Source: Myoxocephalus aenaeus
Taxonomy: Eukaryota; Chordata; Actinopteri; Perciformes; Cottidae
Assembly: GCA_038501785.1 (NCBI GenBank)
Contig: JBAMJR010000004.1
Coordinates: forward strand, 434,001 to 498,000
Direction of reading: 5' to 3'
DNA length: 64,000 nucleotides
In this document: piece by piece, positions 36,460-44,561 of the stretch
Layout: each line of letters starts with the position of its first letter
Position numbering within the stretch: position 1 is the stretch's first letter
Translations under genes and position numbers: made by a program
The notes under the pieces: model-generated
Seen by the model: only the letters and a program-made list of their open reading frames with translations
Told to the model about the DNA's origin: nothing
The model's database searches: none

Positions 36460-38406
36460 TATTCATAGTACCCCCAATTTAAATTATAGCATCAATTACA
36501 TTTAGAAGAGAAACAAAATATGAATCTAATCAAAACATAAATGATCGTTATAACTGCCACCCTAAGAGGATATTAACTGAAAACAGGATTAAACATTTAT
36601 ACAATACTTGTACATATTAGAATGACAATGACGTTGACTTGAATCTTTCTCAGGTTCTGGTTTCAGAGGTGTTCCCGGCCCTCCTGGTCCTCAAGGTCCT
36701 CCGGGACTACAGGGTCCATCAGGCAGTTACAGAGAATCAATTACGTACAATGGAAACTCCCATCGGGAGAGTATCCGTGCTGAAGTTCAAGACTATCTGA
36801 CCAGTAAGCTCCTAACGTCCCACACAGACAGATTCAAGACATGTGAGCACAGATGAGTGCAGATATCACCAATGAACTTTATCTTTAAGGTGACAATGTC
36901 CGTCGTGCCATCATTGGACCTCCGGGGCCTGCAGGACCGAGGGGTCAGAAGGGAGATCGTGGAGAGTCGGGTTCCATCCAGAGCTACGCGCAAGGCCAGA
37001 GCTACTCTCAGGGTGACTCTCGGTACGGCTCTGAGCGCAGAGACATCGATATCAGCAAGCTCACCGATGCATTGGACTACTCCAGCGTCGCCATAAAGGT
37101 TACAGACTACATCAAGAGTGAGTCGACCCGAAACACTTATCTCCCTCATATTTATAGTGCAACATGGAAAAAAATATTCATCTCTATTTTTTCACTCCTG
37201 GAATTTGAATTTGTCTTACTTTTCTAAGATTTAGTTGATGTGCTCTACTCTAATTACTCTAAATATGCTCCAACCACAGTTCCCATAATGCTTTGGGGAT
37301 GTTCACTTTCTGAGGATATCAATATCTCAGATGTCGCTAATAAACATCCCTAAATATGCTTAGAAATATCATAAAAAGATATTTCTGACAACTCCTGAAC
37401 TTGCCGGAGAGTTATCATGTTTTTGAAGTTATTTTGTATCAAAGACATCTTGTCTGTACATCTTTGGGTAAAGTGCAAACCGGAGGAACTGCTCATAGCT
37501 AATTCTGCATACTTTTAATGGTGATCATTTCACTAAATCTAACAAATATCAGCTGAAAGCAGAGCTCAAATTGTTGCCCATAGCTCTCAATTCTTTCTGA
37601 GGGGGTCAGACTTCTGATTCAAGTGAATGATCAGAGAATACATCTTCCTCCTCCGGCCGACAATGAGGATGAGCTTCACTTAAGTCCTGTGATGCATCTA
37701 CCCTCCTCTAGATCAAGGCCTGCTGCAGGAGTATCTGGTTGAGGGTCCTCGGAGGGATAACGTGAGAGTGGTTCAAGGCCTCCCTGGTCCACCTGGCCCC
37801 GCCGGACCTGCTGGTCAGAGCCGCGTCATCGGTGCCTATGGCAACGTCACAGCTGACCTCATGCAGTTCTTCAGAAGTGAGGATACAGTTGATGTTTTTC
37901 CACACACCATATCGAGTTCAACCTTACAGCAATAAAAAACACAGACTCATGTAAGTGTAGTTGAAAAATGTTGCTTCGTCACAACTGAATCTGTGCTTCT
38001 GCTCCTGCGCAGCGTACGGCACCATCGCCGGCCCTCCAGGAGGCCCTGGATCAAGGGGTGATCAAGGGCACCCAGGACCCAGAGGAGAAAAGGGTACATT
38101 TAAACAGAGTCGATGAAACACAACTTATTTTCCAGAGTACTGTTTTTAGTGAAGTGACTGAGACGAGCATGTCTGACATTTTCTTATGCTTGCAGGCGAT
38201 CCTGGACGCCCAGGGATACCGGGAATACCCGGGTCCTACTCTGTCCAAATTCCACACAGAGTGCAGAAGAGGGATGCAGGTAACTTCAGTCAAATGTTGT
38301 TGAATCCCATACAGAATGCCCAGTATTTCCGACATGTAACATTTATTTTTCCTCCACTGTAGGAGAGAAAGTTGTTGGTCGTCGCCATCGCCGTCACGCC
38401 GGCTAA
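16534..38406 (+). CDS. col17a1: COL17A1 (collagen XVII alpha-1, BP180), complete, 55 coding exons
   Basis: Type II transmembrane collagen of hemidesmosomes that links keratin/plectin inside basal keratinocytes to laminin outside. The hand-built model has 55 coding exons (human also has 55 coding of 56), every one starting and ending in phase 1 except the terminal ones. The summed CDS is 5655 nt, divisible by three, giving 1884 residues against 1497 in human. Order: cytoplasmic domain (residues 1-675), one membrane helix (about 676-697), an NC16A-like stalk (698-916), then Gly-X-Y blocks with non-collagenous interruptions to a basic C terminus (GRRHRRHAG). Start chosen: ATG 16534 (G at -3, G at +4), first in-frame ATG of the exon; another out-of-frame ATG lies 5 nt upstream. 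Recognisable orthologous blocks include RLTSLPPK, ESEIRARLQSASPS, TELDDVKKLLKG and NVTADLMQFF. Exon coordinates are in the entries below. Teleosts carry paralogues a and b; which this is cannot be told. Confidence 0.93.
19540..19660 (-). repeat. Teleost interspersed repeat fragment (GCTGCA...GATTATTTTC type)
   Basis: On the minus strand it reads as the familiar fish repeat starting with GCTTCAGCTAATGATTATTT and AT-rich ATTAATC tracts. I recognise the pattern from many teleost introns. The class (probably a non-autonomous DNA element) is not certain. Confidence 0.5.
20130..20360 (+). repeat. Teleost interspersed repeat fragment (GTAGTGGAGTAGAAGTA type)
   Basis: Contains the recognisable GTAGTGGAGTAGAAGTAAGT and AGCATGAAAT blocks of a repeat common in spiny-rayed fish introns. 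It is related to the copies near 22440-22500 and 32566-32830, which carry the other end of the element. Confidence 0.5.
20563..20652 (+). repeat. Gly30 run in COL17A1 exon 4
   Basis: Thirty consecutive glycine codons, almost all GGA with periodic GGC/GGT, at residues about 112-141. They are flanked by further Gly/Ser stretches (SGGGGSRGGGS), so roughly residues 85-155 are Gly/Ser/Asp low complexity. The human cytoplasmic domain has a smaller Gly-rich run near the membrane, but not here. The codon repetition suggests slippage growth. Confidence 0.9.
21960..22500 (+). repeat. Interrupted teleost repeat in COL17A1 intron 7
   Basis: Begins with GCAGTGGTGGAAGAAGCATT and ends with AATACTCCATTACAAGTCAA, AGTCCTGCGTT and ACTCAAGTAA. 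These are the two ends of the same AAGTACT-rich fish repeat seen at 32566-32830. The roughly 430 bp between them (22010-22440) are unrelated and look like a later insertion. That insert includes a 68-codon open frame (22151-22357) that I do not recognise. Confidence 0.45.
22886..22934. repeat. (TA)n microsatellite
   Basis: About 24 TA units in COL17A1 intron 7. Confidence 0.95.
23741..24136 (+). repeat. 27-bp tandem repeat encoding a nonapeptide, COL17A1 exon 9
   Basis: Fourteen full units and one partial unit of a 9-residue motif, consensus SAQYDTGVR, at residues about 316-447. The first seven units are diverged (SGLYDTGLT, SGQFDTGVK, SGHYDISLK, SSQYDTGVK, SGQYDVGLK, TGQYDTGVK, SGQYDTSVR). 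The next seven are nearly identical at protein and DNA level. Each unit carries one Tyr (or Phe) and one Asp, and ends Lys or Arg except the first (Thr). In human the equivalent place holds a single related block (GTYDATILDANLP). The last fish unit runs into YDTLDATLPTFSW, so the array grew from that ancestral block. The opposite strand is open for 137 codons only because of the repeat. Confidence 0.95.
25954..26100 (+). other. COL17A1 exon 15: cysteine cluster and transmembrane helix
   Basis: Encodes residues about 649-697: a short Gly run, a juxtamembrane cluster CCCSDACC, the aromatic/basic anchor SWWKW, then a leucine-rich hydrophobic helix ending GLLFGLIAL. This agrees closely with the human membrane segment. 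Type II topology (N terminus inside) is expected from the family. The cysteines are candidates for palmitoylation or disulfides; this is inference. Confidence 0.95.
26935..27180 (+). repeat. Interspersed repeat, copy A (COL17A1 intron 15)
   Basis: Shares blocks TGCTTAGAAATA, GAATCATGTTTTT, ATAGCTAATTCTGCATA, TTTAATGGTG and GCCCACAGCT in the same order as 37360-37600. The two segments are therefore diverged copies of one dispersed element. Family not recognised. Confidence 0.6.
27556..28188 (+). other. COL17A1 exon 16: membrane-proximal stalk (NC16A equivalent) with Gly/Ala/Ser insertion
   Basis: Encodes residues about 698-908. It begins with AEDVRKLKNRVATLEAE, the coiled-coil start of the human NC16A domain. 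It then changes at about 27668 to some 148 residues dominated by Gly, Ala, Ser, Thr and Val (GAGAGAG, GGGGGG and SGSVGS-type runs). It ends with HIDAASLQTTIQRMLRTEM, a helix leading into the collagen domain. In human the whole NC16A is about 77 residues. The exon stays open in phase 1-1 and its CDS length is divisible by three, so the insertion is coding rather than a missed intron. Confidence 0.85.
28211..28260. repeat. (CA)n microsatellite
   Basis: About 25 CA units in COL17A1 intron 16, between the stalk exon and the first collagenous exon. Confidence 0.95.
29225..29379 (-). repeat. Degenerate tRNA-derived SINE
   Basis: On the minus strand the head reads GGCGGCTGTGCCTCAGAAGT followed by ATAGCGGGTCGTCC, which resembles a pol III A box. 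Further in is a worn B box (GGCGATCCAGTC), then TTGGGCAAGATACTAAACCC and a GTGTGTG-rich tail. This layout is a short SINE very common in teleosts. I do not assign a family name. Confidence 0.7.
30785..31030 (+). repeat. Teleost interspersed repeat (AGCACAAAGACTGG...CTAGCCTGGCTC type)
   Basis: Contains the well-known fish blocks TTAGCACAAAGACTGG, GAAACAGCTAGCCTGGCTCT, AAAGCTCACTAGTTAACACG, GGACTATTTCTT and CTTCCTGGAGTCTCTGCTGA in order. It occupies COL17A1 intron 27. Class uncertain. Confidence 0.65.
32566..32830 (+). repeat. Teleost interspersed repeat (AAGTATTCAGATCCTTTACTT type)
   Basis: Contains AAGTATTCAGATCCTTTACT, CTGTAAAAATACTCTGTGAC, AAAGCATGTAAGTGTAATCA and TAAAGTATTAAAAATAAAAA, a repeat common in percomorph introns. 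It lies in COL17A1 intron 35. Confidence 0.6.
32850..33060 (+). repeat. Teleost interspersed repeat (AACTATTGATTATTCATATT type)
   Basis: Contains ACTGCAACTATTGATTATTC, TTAATCTGCTGATTATTTGA, ATTACCCAGAGCCCAAAGAG and CAACAGTCCAAACC in the usual order. It is related to the copies at 19540-19660 (reverse) and 45139-45205. It sits directly after the preceding repeat. Confidence 0.6.
35521..35571 (+). repeat. 9-bp tandem repeat encoding GPQ
   Basis: Five near-perfect copies of GGACCACAG inside exon 47 give GPQ repeated, then GPPG. Reading frame and collagen register are kept. Confidence 0.85.
36393..36460. repeat. (TA)n microsatellite
   Basis: About 33 TA units with one AAA interruption in COL17A1 intron 49. 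Confidence 0.95.
37360..37600 (+). repeat. Interspersed repeat, copy B (COL17A1 intron 51)
   Basis: Shares ordered blocks with 26935-27180 (TGCTTAGAAATA, ATCATGTTTTT, CATAGCTAATTCTGCATA, TTTAATGGTG, GCCCATAGCT). Diverged copy of the same unidentified element. Confidence 0.6.
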
Positions 38407-39357
38407 ACATACTACTGGGTCGAGTTAGTTAGATTTATTTTCAGTCATCTTTTGGTGTTAAACTGTAGCAATGCAAGTAGTTAAAAAGCTTTTTTATTGT
38501 TGCCAGCTGTAGAACAATCACAGGACAATTTGAGAAAATAAAAGCAGCCAAAAACGCAATGCGTCTCTTTAGAACTGCTTCAGTAGAGGCATGGATTTAG
38601 CTGCTGGGCAGTGTTTTTGTCACATAGACTTGATTATCTTTGACATGTGGGTGTATAATGTTTACTTTTCTAAGTTAGCTTGCAATACTTATTATTTTTT
38701 TTCCCCAGGGGCAGTATTGTTTAAGAGAATATCTATTTTTAGGCAATAAGTACCAGTAGTGTTATAATGGCACTTTGCATCTTTTTTCCACTGCTTGAGT
38801 TACTGTTGTACGTTTTTTTTTTCTTCTATTCGTTGTCTTTTGAGGAATATATTGTATTGAGGACTATAAAAGAGTTAAATGTTAAGGTAACCCTCCAATG
38901 TTTCATAAAATACTTACAACATTGGCAAATTATCCACATAAATGTCACCAACCTAGTAAGTTATCCATTCACCCCAGACACATTACAAAACTATTTACAT
39001 TTGTTAAATATATAAAGGAATGCATTATTACCAGTCAGAGTGATGGTCATTTGTGCAGCAGGGAGGGGCCGTTGGGGACAGTACATGTTGCTGTAGTGAA
39101 GACTGATGATTTACTTGAAAGGTTTGTTGGTAAAATAAATAAATAAATAAATAACATTGTTCGCATGGTTGAAACAGATAATCACTAAGAAATGATTGAT
39201 TGGGTTGTATATTTTTTTTGTATGAGAGCGCACTGAAATTGATCTATTTTCTTTATACCATTAAGTGTTGAAAAGATTAAATTATAAAAATGTTCCCAGA
39301 TCCTGTTTTGCGCAATGAACTTATTGACATCTGATCAATATATTTGAAAGACACACA

Positions 39358-39363
39358 AATAAA
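39358..39363 (+). terminator. Candidate distal poly(A) signal of COL17A1
   Basis: AATAAA, the last of several on this strand before the SLK-side signals; an earlier candidate is at 38538-38543. Confidence 0.4.
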
Positions 39364-39439
39364 TCTATTTTTGGACTTGGGAGTCTTGATCTTCACTCGA
39401 GTTGTTTCCAGACATTTAAACTACCAAACAGTCAATATT

Positions 39440-39445
39440 TTTATT
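39440..39445 (-). terminator. Candidate distal poly(A) signal of SLK
   Basis: TTTATT on the + strand, AATAAA in the SLK sense. A nearer candidate is at 40065-40070. Either would give a 0.9-1.5 kb 3' UTR. Confidence 0.4.
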
Positions 39446-40936
39446 TACAACTAAAGAAAAGTCAATTCATAAAGACACTTTAAATACATTTGATCTGACA
39501 TCAAAAGAATATTCAATGTGGTAGAATGACAACTTATCGAAATGCTGTAACTTAAGCAAATAAAAAATATATTTTAAAATGTATGGGGGCATTTGGTGTA
39601 ATTCACAAGACAATCTCCAAATAACGCCAATAAAAACCCAGCATTCATGACAAAACACAAGTCAATGTAAATGTCAGCATACAGAAATTATAACATTAAG
39701 TGATGATATGCAGCGACAAAATAAAATAATCAGGTGTCTTGAAATCTCTTTTTGTTAACCATCAATACTTTAGCTCCCAAAATACAGCGAAGAATGTCGG
39801 CTCACACATTGAAACAGTTACAGCGGTTTGTTTACCTTTCACACAACACTGGTCTCAAGAGCAACAAGCTCACAGAAAAGAGCAAATACAGCATCGATAT
39901 TTCAGGAATACAGGTTTAGAAAACTAGATGTGATCATAAAATACTAAAGGGCATATTTGAAAAAGAGTAAAATAAGTAAAAGTAACAAAAAGACAATTCT
40001 GTCAATTTGGAGGTTGAATGGGTGAGGCAAAGGTCAAAATACATTGATTGTTTCCTACTGCATATTTATTCTTTAGCTCATGTGGCAAAACAGTGCAAAT
40101 AAACCGCTTTACATTCCTTTAGTTTTCATTTCAAGGTGATTTTGTTTTCATATAGTATGTAATCCATCATTCTCCAGGAAGTAACAGGTCACCTCTGTGT
40201 TTAACTACGTGGGAATAAGCTCTGAAATTAAAATCCTAAAACCCTCATGGCAAGCACAGTATCTGATTAAACACCATATGTAGTTACACACGTAACATTT
40301 CACTCAGCGCATCGTTTACAACACAGTACATTCCTTTTGATTTGAACTCACAGCCTTATGATCCCAACGCATCTTCAGACTACACAGCCATAACAACGTA
40401 GAACTACTCAGTCCATCTCCCTTGAACCAGCTCTACCTTGCATGCAGCAACACAAGATCCCAGTCAGTTTAATCTCCCAACATCTTGTGATTGTGGGTGG
40501 AAATGATAACCGGTTATTTAAGTGCAAGACATTCAGGGGGAAGCGTATTTACTGTAAAACACAGGCAGGGCCCTAGATGCAGATAAACAAGAACACATGA
40601 GGCACTGGAGATCATTCATACTGAAGCAGGCTGTGCTTACAATAATCAGATTAACATGATTGGCCTTCGCTACCAACTGCAGGCGTTTTAAAAATTTGAA
40701 CATGCTCAGAAATGTGCATTTTATTATCATTGGACACGTAGCTGAGAAAAAAATCTGATTAAGTGAGGGAACGGTGTGTAGGCACGTCATGCTCACTAAC
40801 GGTGGAATCAAAGCGGTGAAGATATTTTATCAGTAACGGTCGGAGAAATCATGTCGCTCCACCAGGAAGAGTCTGTGAGCGCAGCCGAGTTTGATAGGAG
40901 TCTGTTGTGTAGCACGGACAGACAGAAAGACAGACG

Positions 40937-43900
40937 CTATAAACCAGAGTTGTGCAGGTTTGGGATCGGGTAGAATTTGGATACTCGACTCTGGGTGCTG
41001 GGGTTAAGGCATTCGGATTCGCCGGTCATCTTGAAGAAGACCTCCTGCTCCTGGAGCTTCCGGGTGAACTCCTCCTCTAGCGCCTGCAGGGGGCAGCAGA
41101 TACAAACAACTGAGTCGACCACAGAGAGGATTATATCACAAACAAATCTGAGAATCAGAGACATTCTTTACTCCTGACTGCATATGGAGTCTGTAAGAGA
41201 TGGAAACTCTGAAGTCAAAGAGTAAATGGATGTTAAATATACCTTCTTCCTGGGTCTTAGCTTCTCTCTCCACTCCCTTATCTCTTGGCTGTGCTCCTCA
41301 TCCAGCTCCTTCAGCTTTTGGGTCTCATGTTCAATCAGAAGGTGGCATTTCTCATTCTGAAAGAAAATGTGGGTTAACGCATGTCGCTTCAGGTTAAATG
41401 GGCTGAGATCAGAATGCAAGCTCCATGTTTAAAATGTGGCTTAAAAAAAAAAAAAAAACATACAGCGTGTGTGTTTGTGTGCGTGTTGTGCGCTCACCTG
41501 TAGCTGCTGCAGCTCCCTGATGTTTGAGTCACAGTGCAGCTGCAGATCCCTCATCTGGTTCTCGTGTTTCTGGTGTTGATGGAGCCTCTCGTTCTTCTGC
41601 CTCTTGTCTTCCTGAGAAGCAAACTGGACCAAGCAGGCAAAAACACAACTGTAACGACGCCTCAAAACCAAACAAAGCTATTCATTGATTTGTCTTTTTT
41701 CGCAGACAAGTTGTGTTTTGAAAGGTTATCTGCTCGTGCTGCAGGGCGTGCGAGCACATACAGCTATTGAGTGGTGGTTATGCAGAAGGTCAAGTGAGGG
41801 ACTCGGCCACAGAGCAGTCGATTTCAAACATGTACTACACTGATTGCAAAGCCAAAAATCATATTTTTAGTATTTACTTATTGCTGCGGATAATTCTTTA
41901 AGATGTTTTAAGAGTTCTTCCATGGGTCCCATCTGAACAAAACTAAGATGTGAAGCTTATGAAATGGTGACTTGAAAGTTGTAACTTTGTGTTGTGCAGA
42001 TCCTTAGTGTGCACGTTCCGTCACTGAAATGTGAAGTAGAAGTAGAACTTGTAACCCGTCCACAGTGTCCGTTACCTGTTTTATCCGTTCTCTCTCCTGT
42101 TCGGGCGTGACAGCTGCCGTGGCGGTGATGCGGAGGCTCTTCTTGAACATTGCCATGCGGGTTTTGGCCTCGCTGCGCTGAATCTTGGGCAGACGAACCC
42201 TCTCTTGAGTCTGTTTGTTCTTCATCTCCTCTATCAACCGCTGGTTGTAGCGGTGCATCTGCTCCATCTCCTGTTAAACGCATGCGCACAGTTTTGAGTT
42301 CAGAAGCATTATTTACAATAAAGACATTACTCGGAGTAGATTTCTCGCGCAGCTCATACTTTATCATGCCTCTTCAGCAGCTGGTGTCTCTGCAGGAAGT
42401 ACTGGTCTTTCAGCTGCTGCTTCAGCTGCTGGTGCTTCTCCTGCAGGTGGCGCTCCTCCAACTCCCACATGGCCGCCTCTCGAGCTACAAAACACACACG
42501 TGCACATGCGAAAAAAACATCACATGAGGCCACGTGAGTGGGAGAGAGCAAACATGTACATACATGCTAGCTGGTGACAATTAGAGCGATGAAACCAAGA
42601 CAGACCGGAAACACTGTCGGCAAGTTGGACAAGCTGGAACATGTCTGCACGTCACAGTCAGTATTTACACACTGTTTGCCCCACTGGCCCTTCGACTTAT
42701 GTATCGGACCTTTTAGGCTGTTGCTTGGTTTCATGTCTGTCTTTTACGCTACTTGCAACGTACACATTGTGTTTGAGCTCAGTTGGTTGCTTGAGAGTTA
42801 TTCTGTCACATCATTTGTCAAATTGAATGATTAATACCAAAAGTCTGCTGATGTGGTGCCTTCAGATGTGTTGAGAGGAAATCAGAACCAGAAGCGTCGT
42901 CGTGTTTCTCACCAGCGCACAGACGACTACGGCATGCTTCAAATCAACCCAAGCTTTCTCTAGCTTTACGAGGCAACGATAAAAACACTGACAAACATTA
43001 AGACACTTTGATATTCCCTACGAATAGCTGCGCGGCTCTACAATCCTGATTTTCTTATCACACTGAAATCACATGAATTGAAACAACTATGGTATGCTTT
43101 AAAAAGGTGTACAGAAAGAATGTAAATATGTGCAGTTGTAGTAAATAGGCTGATTTAATCCGCCAAGTAGAACTTCCTCCATCTCCTACCTCTCATCAGC
43201 TGCTGCTTGTGGTTCAAGCAGTCTCTCTCAATAGTGGTGATTTCCAGTTTGTGCTGCTGGATGATTTTCTTTAGCGCTCCGTCCAGCTCTTGCTGCTGCT
43301 TCTGGAGGAACTCTTGCTCCTGAGGATCCAGAGAGGAGCGGAGCAAGTGAGAGGAAGCCAAGATGATCATGCGGAGGGACAGCAAAGAGCAAGAAAGAGA
43401 GAGCACCATACAATGTCTTAAGTATCAAAACGGCCTGAAACTAAATGACATAATCAAGTCATCCACTTCAAGGTCAGAACAACACAGAGCACTAAGATGT
43501 CACATCATCAACTGGATGAGTAGAGGAGACACTCAGAGGCAACAATGGGAGGTGAAGAGAGAAAGAAAGAAAAGTGAACAGTTCAGTAAAGATACAGATT
43601 CTCTGTTTTATGCGAGACAACATCAACATTGACGTTCACACACACACACACACACACACACCGTCCAGAGCTCAGTCTACGTTGTGCATGACTCATTACA
43701 TAAGCAGCCAGCATTATCTATCTATTCAATTTTATTTTCCATCTTTACGCATAATAAAAATAGAGATTTTGTCTATGTCGCTGGTGCCAAATTATCTGTT
43801 GTATACACTGTCATTACTTCACCATCATGAGATGTAATTGATCGTGTTATTAAACACGATTAATTGAAAAAACCTACAATAGATAATACTATTATACTGC

Positions 43901-44521
43901 TGACTCCAAACAAGGATGGTTAAAATGTTATATTGTGCACAAAACCAGTGACTTTTACATCCATCTTGTAACAGGCAGTCAATCTATATTTGGACCTCGG
44001 CTCACAGAGACAAACATGGATCCAGACAGAAGGAGATCAACGTCTACAACACCGCTGTTTACTCCCAGACTCAATGTAGCAGTGTAATGTAATACAGTAC
44101 AAATACCAGATAAAATACAGAGACTAGATGTTGAACATTTGTGAATTGGTGGAGGAAGAATACGGAGCAGGGGAGAAAGAGAGAACCACCGCACAAACAC
44201 AGTGATGGCAACACTAAAACAACGCCCATGCTTACACGTGTCGTTCTTAAAACTGAACCATCACAGACTATCCTGTCACTGCGCACATCTAAGTATGGGC
44301 CGGAGATGGTTAGAAACAGGGCGTGGAGAAGGGGGCGGGCCAACTTACATCCTGCATCTGAGCGTTGAAGAGTGCGCATGAGGACAACTGAAAAGACTGT
44401 ATCATAACCTGGGCCACTGCCTGTGGAGGAGAGCACAAGCGCACTCATCCTGATCAGGGACAGACTCACACAGCAGGCTGAGGATGTCACACACATACAC
44501 ACACACACACACACACCAGCC

Positions 44522-44561
<40 letters not shown>

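Larger units (their letters stand above)
34743..38406 (+). other. COL17A1 exons 44-55: C-terminal interrupted collagen blocks
   Basis: Exons: 34743-34859, 34949-35068, 35188-35304, 35491-35643, 35754-35864, 35979-36161, 36654-36803, 36890-37117, 37712-37876, 38013-38093, 38196-38279, 38363-38406 (TAA). Exons 44-52 pair a short Gly-Pro-Pro stretch with a non-collagenous helix ending in a repeating pattern of hydrophobics and Tyr-Leu (SEMRQYVTDYL, DDIATRIIAYLQR, DDVRRYLAGP, LEDIQRYLQ, RAEVQDYLT, AIKVTDYIK). Such a linker-helix repeat is also present in human. The block NVTADLMQFF holds an N-glycosylation sequon and is conserved. The C terminus is short and basic. Exon 36890 uses an AAG acceptor. 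Confidence 0.88.
38407..40936. other. 3' UTRs of COL17A1 (+) and SLK (-)
   Basis: Two and a half kb without coding potential between the convergent stop codons. + strand AATAAA signals occur at 38538, 39131-39149 (in an AAAT repeat) and 39358. - strand signals (TTTATT on the + strand) occur at 39440 and 40065. The most distal pair, 39358 (+) and 39440 (-), would leave the two messages meeting within about 80 bp. Confidence 0.6.
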
